The notes under the pieces: model-generated
What the model saw: only the letters and a program-made list of their open reading frames with translations
What the model was told of the DNA's origin: nothing
Databases searched by the model: none
Virus record (IMG/VR): IMGVR_UViG_3300020469_000001
Span: 1 to 64,000 of that record
Origin: a virus
DNA: 64,000 nt
Strand: one strand, 5' to 3'
Part shown: in pieces, positions 18,001 through 28,200 of the stretch
Layout of the letters: every line of letters starts with the position of its first letter
Numbering within the stretch: the first letter of the stretch is position 1
Translations under genes and position numbers: made by a program

Positions 18001-21000
18001 AAAGCAAGTTCTACTTGGTTACCATCCGCTACTCCTACTCTAACTGTTTGAGGGCTAGTATTTATGCTTGCTGGTACACTAAATGTAAAAGTATCTTGCG
18101 CACCTGAGCCATCTGTGTAAGAAGTTTCATCACTTATACCATCCCCTGTAAATTTAAAGTAAGGGTCATCAAAGTTTTGTGATGTTGCTGTCAAAGTAAT
18201 TGTACTACTTGGGCTTGGACTTGTTCCACCAGAGTTGTAAATAATAGAGAAGTCTGACGCTGTTAGGTTAACAGTTCTTGAATCTGTACCTGCTCCAGCT
18301 GCTCCTGGTATACTTTTACCTAGTGAAATAACTCTTGTTCCGATTGTTTCACCTGTGTATCTATCCGTAATTGTGACTGTAATTTTAGCTGTTGTTTGTG
18401 TTATTGCACTAACAGTTATTTCTCCTGTTGAGGAGTTGATTGCTGAAGTACAATTTGTATCTGCCTTTGATAACCCAAAAGTATTAAGGGCAGTACCACT
18501 ACTTGCAAATGCTAATGTTACTGAGCCTTTTTTGATTGAGTAGATATTTGAGAAACTAGAGAAATCACTTACTGTTCCGTTTGAAGCTGAAGGGAAGTTA
18601 TGGTTTTCATTTGTACCATTTACAGAGTATGCATCTGTACCCTTGTTACCACTAGCATAGTTTACTATAGAGAAAGTACCGCTTGTATTAGCTACTTCTC
18701 CAATAATAGTATCTTTGATAAAGTTTGGTTGTATTCTTTGTGAGAATACATTTTTGTTTGTTAAGTTTGCTGTTGGAGTATACGCTACTTCAAGAGCTGT
18801 GTTACTATGAATATGGTTAACTGTTGCTATAAATCTTGTAGTTCCACTATCATATATGAACATATCTCCAGCTTCGTACTCTGTTAAGAAATTTGTTCCT
18901 GTTCCTATAACAACTGTATTTCCTGCAACAACATTTGCTGTTCCTGTCTTTTGTACAAAAGCAGTTGCGTCTAAATTTTTTGAATATCTGAATAAGTCAG
19001 CACCAGTATTATCTTTTACATATTCTATCGCTTTTAGTGGGTCAGTAGTATCACTATAATCCCACAATAGATAACCAGTCTTTCCACTAGCTAAGTTTGA
19101 AAAGCTACATGAAGTTTGAGCAGTTGTACCGCTTGTGACTGTTATTGTTTGTAAATCTGATTCTGCTGGAGTAAAATTATAAGTGCTTTCTGTAAACTGC
19201 ACTAATGCATTTGAACTGTCTATATTAAAACCAGTTGTTAACATTCCGCCTTTTCTTACATATGGCTCTAAATTTTTTGCTGGTTTTTCAGGGTTAATAG
19301 TTATTCTTCTTTGAACATATGGAGAAGGTGCTCCATTCGTTGCTACAGTTCTGATTCTTACTATAAACGTACCTGCTTTTGGTATATTATCAAAAGTAAA
19401 ACTTCTTACATCAGGAGATACTGCAACCTTTTGAAAACTTTCTTTACCCGCTGTTACAGAGTTAGTATATAAATTATGTTCTATCTCATAGTGTTGAATA
19501 TGCTCGTAAGGAGTTTCTATCTGAACATCATTTAAATCTTTTCTTTGACTTAATGGTGGTGACCAATATACATCTAATGAAGGAGGTGTAAATCTTTGTT
19601 CATCCGAACTAGTTACCCTTGTTTCATCATCATTATCTCGTATTCCTTTTACTAATTTTAATTGATAACTTCTTGGTTGTGGTACTCCATCTTCGGATTT
19701 AGGAGGTCTTAATACATCAGGAATATTAGAAAGTTTCCACCCTCTATCTACTTCATCGAATTTACCCTCTGATTGTCTAGCTGCTGAAATAGCAAAAGAT
19801 TTATCTTCTTGTTCTTTTATTTCAACAATACTATATTGTTTTGGTGACCCTGCTAATTTTTCTCCTGCTGCTGTTGTCTGTGATATAGCAAAAATTACTT
19901 CCTCAGTTGGTGCAGAACTAAATGCTGAACCTACAACTACATGAGTTGCATTGTAAGAACTAATTGCTTTTGTCTCTATTCTAGTATCTTCTGACCATGC
20001 GATGTCTAATACATTTCCACTATCGTCTCGTGCATTTACAGAGTCTTCTTGCGAATCTAAATTGTATAGAGCATCTGACACATTTTTTCCTTGAAGAATT
20101 AAGTCTCCCTGATTATAAGTAACACTACCTATAGTTGCATTTGGTTGTGCAAGATACGCCCCTGATTTAGGGAATATTAAAGTTAAATCAGCATTTGCAG
20201 CACTGCTTAATGCTACTGTTCTATCTACAGGAATAACTGTTGTTGTTGCTCCGCTTGATACTCTACCACTTAATTGAACATTATCTCTATCTGAGTCTTG
20301 TATTTCAATTAAATCTCCTGGTCTTAGTAATTGTCCGCCAATGCCTGAAGCAAAACTTACAATTTCGCTATCTCGAGTTTCTGTTAGTAAGTGGAACTTA
20401 CCAACTCTATGTGCTTGTGCTTGTGATGTACACCCATAAGCAACTGTTGCTTTAGATGTTATTTGCCTGGTTTCAGCAATATTTGTTGTATCTTCTACTA
20501 GTTCTACTGTTTGTAAATAATGATTATCTGGGTCATTCCAAGTCACTCTTATTTGATTGGCTTGTACTCGTCTAGAAGGGTATGAATATGCAAACTCTCC
20601 TGCTACTATATTGCCTTTAGTAAAAGTATATAGAGGAGCTTTTTCTTGTTGCATGTTTATAGATACTTCTCCATCATGCCATATTAATATTCCTCTAAAT
20701 ACAGTAAGTAAATCTTTCATTACTTTTATAGCTTCTGTAGTTTTTGAAATATAAATATTAGCACTGAATCTTGGTTCTGTTCCGCCTTTTCCGTCTGGTA
20801 CAAGTTCATCACAGTATTTTGCAAGTTCGAATAATTGGTATGTATCTATTAAATTATCTGTATAATCTTTATACATATACTGACCTAGTCCATATCTTTC
20901 ATTAGTTAGTAAGTCATAAAAAATCCATGCTGGATTATTTGTATATACAGAATTATGATTAGGGTCTGTTGGTGTTGGAAACGCTTTTTTATCTCCTCTA

Positions 21001-22667
21001 AATTTACCATCCCAATCTTGATAAGTACTTTCTGCTACTCCTGTAGTAATATTTCTATTATAAGAAGCTGTTTCAGTTCTATTTCCATTTGCATCTAATA
21101 CATCGCTTGGAATGTAATTAGTTGGAACTTTACATTTAATTCCTCTAACTTCATAGCTTCTTTTAGGAACTGTCGTATTATCTTTAGAATCTACCATTAC
21201 AGCTGCATACGCAGTATATGGGTAATTTAGTTTATCTTCTACAATAGCCTCTATAAAACCTACCTGAAGTGCATTATGATAAGATTTATTACTTATTTCA
21301 TAGTTTAGAGGAGTGTACCTTCTTAATTTTATTGTAAAGTTATCAAAGGGTTGAAATTTTTCAGTATCAAAACTAAAGGTAGTTGCAAACTGAGTTGATA
21401 TTTTATCGTATATTATGCCATTGTGTGCGCTATAGTTTGCTGCACCACTAAATGATCCGCTACCATGTGGTCTTGTTCCACCTTTCTCTCTATTTAAGGC
21501 AGCCATATCATCTAATCCAAATATGGTTTCTTCAAATGTTTGTCCATCCCTTTCGTAAGAAAATACTACTCGTAATTCTATCCAAGCAGGACCACTATCT
21601 CCATCTTCGGAGTCACTATTATATAGTCCAGTTGGATGGTTAAAAGTTATTTTAAGTTGATCAATAATAGAGGGGTCTGATAAATTAAATTGACTTGAAG
21701 ATATATTTATACCTGCGTGTGTTGGAGCATCTAATGTATCTCCATCAAAATCATCTAATACAGCTTCATTTCTAGGGTCGCTTGTCATTCCTAGTGCAGA
21801 TTGAGTAGAGGCTGGTAAGTCTTGACCTACTGATATTCCTACTGCTGCTGTTCCTATTCCTTGAGGAGTTACTACAAAGTCTTGGTTTCTATGACCTGTT
21901 CTAAAGGCATATGAAAAGTTTTGAAAGTTGTATATAGGTTTACTATCTTCTGATAAAACAGGAGAACTCATTGTAGCTGGTACATTTGCTCTATCTACTC
22001 CTTGTCCTGAAGGAGATATAGTAGCATTACTACCTGCTATTGATGCTATTTGGTCTACTAAATCTATTGTAGTGGTTGCGTTATTGACTGTAGTTTTTGG
22101 TGGTGGAGATATATTTACTGTTCCATTACCTGAATTAAAAGAAGTGATAGTTGCTACATGAACTCCTCCGTCTTGACCTGCACCTGTGATTCTTATCTTA
22201 GGTTGCATATCAACTAGAGTAGTAATATTTCCGTCTACATGAGTATTTGCAAAAGTTATTCCACTACTTGAACTAGGTGTTATAGTTACTGTATTTGCTA
22301 CTACATTGGAGTTACCTACTGCAGCTCCCCCATCTATTCTTATAAATCTAGAACCGTCATCAGTTGATAATCCTGTAAACATGTTTGCGGTTTCATTATC
22401 TGTAATAGTACCTGTACTTGCAGTATATGATATATTTGAACTTTGTTTTGCTGAGTATTGAACACTATAAGTTTTATCTAGTACTGGAGTTCCATTTAAA
22501 TAGATAGTGTATGCACCATCTACTAAACCTTCAATTTCTCCTTCTGAAATAGCATCATAAACAATCGCAGACTGGTCTATAAAAGACTGTCTGTTAGTAT
22601 CTTGCAGTGGCCCTTTGCCGCTGCCTATTCCTGATGCTGTACTATCTTTATCTCTACTTGTACTCAT
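14604..22667 (-). CDS. Lambda J-like tail tip/host-specificity protein with C-terminal Hint domain (2687 aa)
   Basis: The first ~1000 residues match the J-family plan: DQSAIVYDAISEGEIEGLVDG at the start, VRGIKCKVPTNY and NPAWIFYDLLTNERYGLGQYM near residues 520-600, and fibronectin-like segments later (SYQLKLVKGIRD, GTFIVRIRTVATNGAPSPY). The protein is over twice the length of lambda J. The extension contains Ig-like beta segments (~1250-1700), coiled-coil shaft repeats (QANSAFGQANSAF, NAASADTKAGNA; ~1860-2180), globular modules containing GGIGGWSI seen twice, then a Gly/Pro linker and a ~160-residue Hint domain. It probably forms the central tail fibre. Position after gpI/gpK/gpL homologues fits exactly. 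Confidence 0.85.
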   Translation of the reverse strand: MSTSRDKDSTASGIGSGKGPLQDTNRQSFIDQSAIVYDAISEGEIEGLVDGAYTIYLNGTPVLDKTYSVQYSAKQSSNISYTASTGTITDNETANMFTGLSTDDGSRFIRIDGGAAVGNSNVVANTVTITPSSSSGITFANTHVDGNITTLVDMQPKIRITGAGQDGGVHVATITSFNSGNGTVNISPPPKTTVNNATTTIDLVDQIASIAGSNATISPSGQGVDRANVPATMSSPVLSEDSKPIYNFQNFSYAFRTGHRNQDFVVTPQGIGTAAVGISVGQDLPASTQSALGMTSDPRNEAVLDDFDGDTLDAPTHAGINISSSQFNLSDPSIIDQLKITFNHPTGLYNSDSEDGDSGPAWIELRVVFSYERDGQTFEETIFGLDDMAALNREKGGTRPHGSGSFSGAANYSAHNGIIYDKISTQFATTFSFDTEKFQPFDNFTIKLRRYTPLNYEISNKSYHNALQVGFIEAIVEDKLNYPYTAYAAVMVDSKDNTTVPKRSYEVRGIKCKVPTNYIPSDVLDANGNRTETASYNRNITTGVAESTYQDWDGKFRGDKKAFPTPTDPNHNSVYTNNPAWIFYDLLTNERYGLGQYMYKDYTDNLIDTYQLFELAKYCDELVPDGKGGTEPRFSANIYISKTTEAIKVMKDLLTVFRGILIWHDGEVSINMQQEKAPLYTFTKGNIVAGEFAYSYPSRRVQANQIRVTWNDPDNHYLQTVELVEDTTNIAETRQITSKATVAYGCTSQAQAHRVGKFHLLTETRDSEIVSFASGIGGQLLRPGDLIEIQDSDRDNVQLSGRVSSGATTTVIPVDRTVALSSAANADLTLIFPKSGAYLAQPNATIGSVTYNQGDLILQGKNVSDALYNLDSQEDSVNARDDSGNVLDIAWSEDTRIETKAISSYNATHVVVGSAFSSAPTEEVIFAISQTTAAGEKLAGSPKQYSIVEIKEQEDKSFAISAARQSEGKFDEVDRGWKLSNIPDVLRPPKSEDGVPQPRSYQLKLVKGIRDNDDETRVTSSDEQRFTPPSLDVYWSPPLSQRKDLNDVQIETPYEHIQHYEIEHNLYTNSVTAGKESFQKVAVSPDVRSFTFDNIPKAGTFIVRIRTVATNGAPSPYVQRRITINPEKPAKNLEPYVRKGGMLTTGFNIDSSNALVQFTESTYNFTPAESDLQTITVTSGTTAQTSCSFSNLASGKTGYLLWDYSDTTDPLKAIEYVKDNTGADLFRYSKNLDATAFVQKTGTANVVAGNTVVIGTGTNFLTEYEAGDMFIYDSGTTRFIATVNHIHSNTALEVAYTPTANLTNKNVFSQRIQPNFIKDTIIGEVANTSGTFSIVNYASGNKGTDAYSVNGTNENHNFPSASNGTVSDFSSFSNIYSIKKGSVTLAFASSGTALNTFGLSKADTNCTSAINSSTGEITVSAITQTTAKITVTITDRYTGETIGTRVISLGKSIPGAAGAGTDSRTVNLTASDFSIIYNSGGTSPSPSSTITLTATSQNFDDPYFKFTGDGISDETSYTDGSGAQDTFTFSVPASINTSPQTVRVGVADGNQVELAFDSITIASLQQGSAGYTPILSNEAHTFPATKAGAVSDFTNSGTSIEVYRGATRLTPVANTGTPGTDQFSVTTNSDTNITVGSYTLNTASAHANVTIGNHSSFTTSANTAEIEYSINIENELTVTKAQTFTKSKEGDDGAAGGTGPRTATGYIFYQSSSSSSPGNPSNAGISYSFSTSLLSGGVIGTGGTNWNQIQPTYTGSNSNKYWYAYFSVVEDEFNDSTPTITFSQAYQGQNFTGLVTFTGTNSITDGTNTHTGITSSDLGSSGTTTIDGGRITTGTIDAARINIAGKDISDLNNDSGFTDDDKANSAFTQANSAFSKGNTAHTAANSAFGQANSAFSKGNTAHTAANSAHAAANTKVTHAAVNSSSTIVGGGIGGWSITTYHIAGGGIVGNFTTNDNTQGNASFLNTGGLLLGSDGFISANQFYIDTAGNAKFKGELQAATGSFSGSISVGAFNTAAGSSTLSGTVNSAFTQANSAFTQANSAFGQANSAFGQANSAFGQANTATTNAASADTKAGNAFTQANTATTNAAAADTKAGNAFGQANTATTNAAAADTKAGNAYGQANTATTNAASADTKAGNAYGQANTATTNAAAADTKAGNAYGQANTATTNAATAQSTADSKVTHAAVNASSTVVGGGIGGWSISQYHLAGGGIVGNFTTTDSTQGNNAFLNTGGILLGSDGFISANTFMIDTAGNAKFKGTLEGDDIVVNGTLVVPSSGANVSGSTVGSWSTNTMDNKHIVSVGSGPGFYQGFVRLTGGTNHVKTISIQARTGSSTASDGTLIYETPRVDQYTAGNLSEGRLFSSAQTANMPIAFTYTGSGNVSMFIRAQADTGPDTVGSAEARFIKFGTTDPVFSFANQTGVALNTATYSNTQVVGGFQGTKTASISNTSFTRFKIDNGSFGTSNQNIANGSYINVEITSANANLTARTSTVTIGEASADYTVTTGGTSGGGGGNPPGGGGGCFVQGTPVVMADGTTKAIEDVTAGENVKSFRHSSLSLDENAWETWTTPEIGSGSFGTSNVVEVTDPHSHTNYYWINYNLKVTNEHPMLTFKDDVFKFVIVEDLRVGDFLICEDGTREEIFAIPKVTQSCITHNMDVEDDDTYVVRGGNNKGYVAHNVGGNQKA
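16138..16530 (-). repeat. 63-bp tandem repeats encoding a 21-residue coiled-coil unit
   Basis: Six copies of a 63-bp unit encode TNAA(S/A)ADTKAGNA plus (Y/F)(G/T)QANTAT. Related QANSAF units flank them and recur near 16930-17090. The small-residue heptads suggest a trimeric alpha-helical stalk in the J-like protein. Confidence 0.8.
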
Positions 22668-23324
22668 TTAGTGCCTCTTTACTGCAGCATTACCACCGCC
22701 GCCACCGCCGCCGCCTACGCTGCTACCATAATCTTGTTGATCTGGGTTATTAATATTTACCCAACCGCCATTTTGTTTTATTCTTGTTCCCGTAAACCCA
22801 AAGTTTATTGGAGCGCCTGTTACTTCTAATTTACCATAACATAAAGGAATAGGTACACCTTGTTTTACAACATTTGGTGGTCCACCAAATATTGCTGGTT
22901 CATCATTTTTTGCAGGTGTATCATCCATTTGTAGTCCTAACATTCCGTCAAACATAATATAACTACCTATAGCTGCTAAAGCTAAAAAGGCAGGGTTTAC
23001 AAAGAATGCAAGTATTACTGCAATTACTGTTAGTATTGCACCTAAGTCTCTTTTTGCTCCGTCACTAAGAGAACCTTGAGGAACTGGCATGATGAACACA
23101 TCATCACTACCAAAACTTAGAGTTTCCTCTCCTTCTCTTAAAAATTCACTTCCTCTTTTTATTACATAGTCTATACCTTTTTCGTTTTCTTCAGTAAAAA
23201 AGTTGTAAAACCCTTTTCTTTGGACAGCAATAGCCCTAAGCAATTGCTTAGTATGTTTTACTTCTAAGTTAAAATGTTCGCCGAACTTCTTTCCAGCTTT
23301 TCCTAATAAATGTACTTTTGTCAT
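22668..23324 (-). CDS. Lambda gpI-like tail assembly protein (218 aa)
   Basis: It opens MTKVHLLGKAGKKFGEHFNLEV, has a hydrophobic stretch around residues 88-120 (GAILTVIAVILAFFVNPAFLALAAIGSYIMF), then GGPPNVVKQGVPIPLCYGKLEVTGAPINFG and a Gly-rich tail. These are hallmarks of the lambda gpI family, which helps assemble the tail tip with J, K and L. The gene overlaps the K-like gene upstream by four bases and abuts the J-like gene downstream, the standard lambda order. Confidence 0.85.
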   Translation of the reverse strand: MTKVHLLGKAGKKFGEHFNLEVKHTKQLLRAIAVQRKGFYNFFTEENEKGIDYVIKRGSEFLREGEETLSFGSDDVFIMPVPQGSLSDGAKRDLGAILTVIAVILAFFVNPAFLALAAIGSYIMFDGMLGLQMDDTPAKNDEPAIFGGPPNVVKQGVPIPLCYGKLEVTGAPINFGFTGTRIKQNGGWVNINNPDQQDYGSSVGGGGGGGGNAAVKRH

Positions 23325-23629
23325 TTTGGCTCCACTATGCAGTAGTCTTTTTCTGGGTAGGACACGATTAAATATGGTATACCTACCGAGTTGCAGTTAT
23401 CAATATCATGTTGACTCGGATTACATTTTGAGTCGTAGTGACTATGGACAACATATTTTATTTTTGAATTTAATTGATATATACCGAAAGCTATTGCGTC
23501 CATTTTAAAGTGTGATTTTTTATCATCTGCAATATTCTCAAATTCGATAAATTCATTATCAACAGTAACAATTCCACACATTTCTTCTGGTGCTCTTTCT
23601 TTAGCTGCTTCATATATTGAATCTAACAT
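23321..23629 (-). CDS. Lambda gpK-like tail tip peptidase, JAB/MPN domain only (102 aa)
   Basis: The protein shows a JAB metallopeptidase signature: Glu15/Glu16 in APEEMCGI, H-S-H at residues 62-64, and S72-x-x-D75 in PSQHD, the usual zinc ligands. Lambda gpK carries this domain plus an NlpC/P60 domain; here only the JAB part is present. These proteins are thought to act at the tail tip, trimming proteins or helping cross peptidoglycan. It overlaps both neighbours by a few bases. Confidence 0.85.
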   Translation of the reverse strand: MLDSIYEAAKERAPEEMCGIVTVDNEFIEFENIADDKKSHFKMDAIAFGIYQLNSKIKYVVHSHYDSKCNPSQHDIDNCNSVGIPYLIVSYPEKDYCIVEPK

Positions 23630-24867
23630 TAGTTGAACGCCTTTGTCCCTGGAAATCCCCCGAAAGGAATTACAACTGTTGTACTAAAATCTGGATTACC
23701 AGTAGTACTTGAACTACTTGCTGTTTTTGGATTAAATCCAAATCTCATTCCACATCCGTCTAAGGATTTACTACATATATCTCCTCTTTCCCATTGTAAA
23801 CTGTGGGCAGGTGCAATACTATCATTAGTCTTTCTTGTTTTCCATAGTAATGTTTTTTGATATGTTTCATGCCCTGCTGCTGCAGTATTATCAGTAAAAG
23901 TGACATAATCATTATACTTATCATCTTCATAAGCAAAATAAGTTGTACCATGAGAATAAGCGCCATAGACTCTTACTCTCTTAAAATTACTATTAGTATC
24001 GGAAACCGTTCCTGGACTAGAATTTGTTACTGTTGCCTGCCAATAATTATTTACAGTTACAGTAGATACCGTTCCATCTAGGTTAAATCTTCTTATACTA
24101 GAAGTAGTGCTATAATAGTTTCCCTTAGTTATATTTCCTACGCTAGTAGAAAAACTAGTACTACTTGGTACTAGATACTCATCATCTTGATTTACATATA
24201 CTGTATACTCTACATTTTGTCCTGCTACAGTATTATTATAACTTGGATTATATTTGCTTTCTATATGCCAAGTACACCCACTTCTTGCTCTTTTATATTC
24301 AGGATTTTCTGTGTGTTCACTTGCTCCTTGATATATCCATGGACATCTGTTAGGTACAACAGTTCTTTTTGGTAATTTTACTCCTTGTAAATCAAAAGGA
24401 ACTTGCAATTGAAATACAAGAACTTGTTTTGTTCTTTGTTTTAGAGAATCAATATAGTATACATCTCTTGGGTATTCAATAGGTGGTGAATTACTATCTC
24501 CTTCACTTTTTAAATATTTTCGTAAAGTAGTTCTTCTTACAACTCTTTTTCCTGCAAAATCTTCATAGTCTATACTATCTACTGCTAAACCAAATACTGA
24601 TAAAGCATTTGCAAAAGCCATTGTAGGTGCTGGAAGCTTTGTTGCCGCTGTTCTATCTAGTCCCTTAAATTCTATAGGTAGTGCTTTGTAAGTATTTGTT
24701 TGACTATTATTACTATAATCAAGCATAGTTACTTCACTTAGACTTGCGTCTAATCCATCATGAAAATATGCAAACTCATCATCTTTGTACTCTATCTCGT
24801 ATAGATGTACCAATGCTGAGCCTGGGTCTTGTTTTTGCAAGTCCTTTACTATTATTTTCTCTGACAT
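23629..24867 (-). CDS. Lambda gpL-like minor tail protein (412 aa)
   Basis: The N-terminal part has the DPGSALVHLYEIEY and FKGLDRTAATKLPAPTMAFAN pattern of the gpL family. Conserved cysteines occur as NRCPWIYQGASE, ARSGCTW and DICSKSLDGCGMRFG, the set that binds an Fe-S cluster in lambda gpL. The family is usually ~230-270 residues; an inserted beta-rich segment (~200-330, with NNYWQATVTNSSPG) makes this one longer and may be a carbohydrate-binding-like insertion. Gene order M-L-K-I-J is conserved. Confidence 0.85.
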   Translation of the reverse strand: MSEKIIVKDLQKQDPGSALVHLYEIEYKDDEFAYFHDGLDASLSEVTMLDYSNNSQTNTYKALPIEFKGLDRTAATKLPAPTMAFANALSVFGLAVDSIDYEDFAGKRVVRRTTLRKYLKSEGDSNSPPIEYPRDVYYIDSLKQRTKQVLVFQLQVPFDLQGVKLPKRTVVPNRCPWIYQGASEHTENPEYKRARSGCTWHIESKYNPSYNNTVAGQNVEYTVYVNQDDEYLVPSSTSFSTSVGNITKGNYYSTTSSIRRFNLDGTVSTVTVNNYWQATVTNSSPGTVSDTNSNFKRVRVYGAYSHGTTYFAYEDDKYNDYVTFTDNTAAAGHETYQKTLLWKTRKTNDSIAPAHSLQWERGDICSKSLDGCGMRFGFNPKTASSSSTTGNPDFSTTVVIPFGGFPGTKAFN

Positions 24868-25262
24868 TATGCTTCGTAAACTCTCCTGAATGTCGCATTT
24901 AAAGAGTAATAGTCATCATACTCCCAAGTTTGGCTCCATTCTTGACATACAACTTTTATAGTTTCAGTATTGCTTCCTGCATTAGAATCCGCTAAGTCAA
25001 ATCTAAATTTACTTACTCCTTGCAAAGATTCAAAGAAAGCAACAAGATCATCTATCTCTGCTTTTGGTCGAGTTTGAAAAGTTACTTCCATTTCTTGTGC
25101 TAAATTATTTATACCATTTGCTATTCTTTGTTCATAACCATCTCCAAACTGAATTGTAAAAGTTCTTGGGTTATTAGTTCTTGTTAGTGATTTGTCTGGT
25201 TGTACAGCACTAGAGAATCCAGTGATATTTGAACCATCATTTTGCATTATTCCTAAAGCCAT
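24867..25262 (-). CDS. Lambda gpM-like minor tail protein (131 aa)
   Basis: FTIQFGDGYEQRIANGINNLAQEMEVTFQTRPKAE and the final YYSLNATFRRVYEA are typical of the lambda gpM / distal-tail family, which forms a ring between the tape-measure/tube and the tip complex. Length is near the family norm. It overlaps the tape-measure stop by one base and the L-like start by one base. Confidence 0.85.
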   Translation of the reverse strand: MALGIMQNDGSNITGFSSAVQPDKSLTRTNNPRTFTIQFGDGYEQRIANGINNLAQEMEVTFQTRPKAEIDDLVAFFESLQGVSKFRFDLADSNAGSNTETIKVVCQEWSQTWEYDDYYSLNATFRRVYEA

Positions 25263-28200
25263 TATATACTACTTAAAAGTCCTCCTGATCGTTGCTCTTT
25301 TGCAATTGTATCTTGTGCTACTGATGCAATAACTTTGCCTAGTTCTCTTGCACCATCTCCAGTTAATAGAGTATCTGCATTACCATTTTGGTCTACATTT
25401 ACAGTAACATTTACATTGTTATTTCCACCTGAGCCTTGCATTTTTACAGGGACACTTCTGTCATTTCCTAATGGAATTACTGCTTCTGTTCCGTGAAGAG
25501 TTGCTTTATAACCAGCTTCTGGTCCTTCTGCTATTCCTCCCCCAGCAAATGATTGACCATTAAATACTCCACCATATCTAGCAGGTATAAAGTCTAGATA
25601 CTGTCCTATTTTCATAGCCATTTCTGCAACTGCTAGTGCCATTTGTATTTTTGCTACTTCCATCATTATGTCTGCAGCTTCTTCTTGTTTTCCTGCTAGT
25701 GCTAATCCTTGTGCGGTTAAAGTAGCAAATTGAGTTATAACTGTTCCAAACTCCATTACTGATTGTCCAAACTGTCCAAAAGCTGGTGTTGATCCTTCTG
25801 CTGTTCCCATTAGAGCAGGGAACATAGCTTTAGTTTGATCCATGAAAGTTGCAGCACCCCCACCACCTATAGCTCCACCTGAATAAGCGTCCCCTGCTTC
25901 GTTACCAGTAGATTCATTAGTTGTATTAAAGTCTCCAGTGTTTGGATTAAACTCTCTGCTAGTATTACTTGGATCTGAAAACTCAAGATCTTTGAGTCCA
26001 GTTTTGTCTATTCTAGTGTCTAAGTCTTTTATAGAGTTGTCTAGGTTAAGGGATGTTTTTGTTAAATCGCTATTAATTTTTTCGTACTCTTTAGCAGTTT
26101 TTACTCCTCCCTTTAGTGCCCTTTCGTTGGCTTCATAAGTGCTTAAATGTTTTTCTACCACCGCAAAGAATTGGCCAATTTTTGTATCTTTTAATCCATC
26201 AAGGATTCTTGGGTCTAGATTTTGGTATGATTCTAATCCTGATCTTGCCCTCCCCATATCACCACTCTGTATTCCAAGTACAGCATCCAACTTAGCAGCA
26301 GTAATATCGTTGTTAAGAGATTTTCGCTTATCTCCGAATCCACCTGAATATCCTTCAAAGTCTCTTACTGAGTCGAACTGGGCGTTAATCATCTTTATGA
26401 TAGAGCCTGAATAGTTCCTATCTCCGTACTTTGAATTAGCAGTAGATGTGTAGTCCCCGTATACACCATGGGCGGCTTTCTCAATGGCTGTTCGTATGTC
26501 GTACTGTTCCTTTCTCATGCCTTCCATACCACCTGAACCTAGCAGAACATTATTCGTAGCAATTTCGTTGTCTATATCTTTTTTAGTTAACTCAAGTCTA
26601 TTTCTTTCTGCTATCATGATGTCTCTTTCGGCAGTTTTTATTTTGTATGAATGGTAGTTTGCAGCAGCTATCATTCTATCGTAAATACTTTTTGAAGCAT
26701 CTGCACCGCCTTCGTCAAATGCTTTATATAGATTTACACTTGCATCTTTACCGCCTGTATCTAAAGCTTTATAAGCATTATTAGCATTATCATTTCCAGC
26801 TGCTTGCATTTTTTTTGCAGTATCTCTTCCTTTTTGTTCAAGCATTTCTTCTACTTGTGTAGAGTATTTTTTCATTTGTACATCAGGGTCTAATGGAGTT
26901 CCTCTATAAGAGATTCTCATAATTCTATCTGCTAGTGCTTTACCTAAAGAATCTGTAAGTACTTTTACCATACTCTTACCAAATTCTTTCATACTGACGC
27001 TTTCGCCTCTAAATACTTTTCCTAATGTGGTTCCAAATTCGTTTCCAAAAGCTTCGGCTGCTTTTCCAAAAGCACTTATAAATTTGTTCTGCTCTGCTAT
27101 CATCATAGCAAGTCTTTCTTTTTCTAGTTTTAGTTGTTGTTCTGCAAATTTTAATTTTTGTTTGGCAAAGTCTTTTTCCATGCTTTCGTTCATGTTCTCT
27201 ATTGCCATTTGTTTGCCCATAATATCTTCTCTTTGAGCTAGTATAGTATTAATTTGTCCTGCTAATTTTAATGAGTTTTTAATATCTTGTTTAGCACCAA
27301 ATAATGCAGTTCCTGCAGTAAGACCTCTTCTTTGAGCTTCTACAAACTCCATCTGTCTAGCTGTTGCAAGTTTAAACATGGTAACAAATCCTTCTAGTCT
27401 TAGTAGAGTTATTTGATATTCTGCATTTGCTCTAGCTTGTTCTTCTGTTGAAAGTTGAGTTGACTCTTTAAATGCATATTGTTCTTTTTGATATTCATTT
27501 AAAGACATTACAATATCTTGGAAAGGAATCTTTGTTCCTTTTTGTACGAAAGCATTAAATTGTTTTGTAAAGTTAGCTTGGGCTCTAGTCATACTATCTA
27601 CTGACTGCCCTGCTCTTATTGCATCGTCAGAGAATAGTTTTAACTCATTAGCCATATTGAAAGCAGCTACAGGGTTTGTTTCTAGTAATCTTGCAAACTC
27701 TATAAATCTTTCATCAAAATGTCCTAGTTGTAAAGCGACCATCTGAAGTCCGCCTATATTTTCTTTGACAGCATCACTATCACGACCAAGTACATAAAAC
27801 GATCTTTCTGTTTGATCTATTTGAGCAGCGATATCAGCACTTTGGAAAGCTCCGCCAACTGCTCTTATTCTTTCTTCTGCTCCTGCAAATAAATCTTCTC
27901 TGAAAAAATTAGCAGTTTTACCTATTTCTTCAGACAGACTTTTCATAGATTCAGTATGTTCTTCAGTTTTTTCTATTGCTTTTTGTTGTTCTTCATCTAT
28001 ATCTCTAAACATATCAACGAGTTGTTTACCCATTTGAAATATCATAACAGCGATACCAATAAAACCTGCCATTCTCATAATACCATTCATAGCTCTACCA
28101 AACGCCACACCTGCCATCTTCATAGATCCCATGACTTGACCGTGTACTGCTTGCATTTCATAAAGGTCGGCTTTGAAATTATTTTTCATTCTTTCAAAAC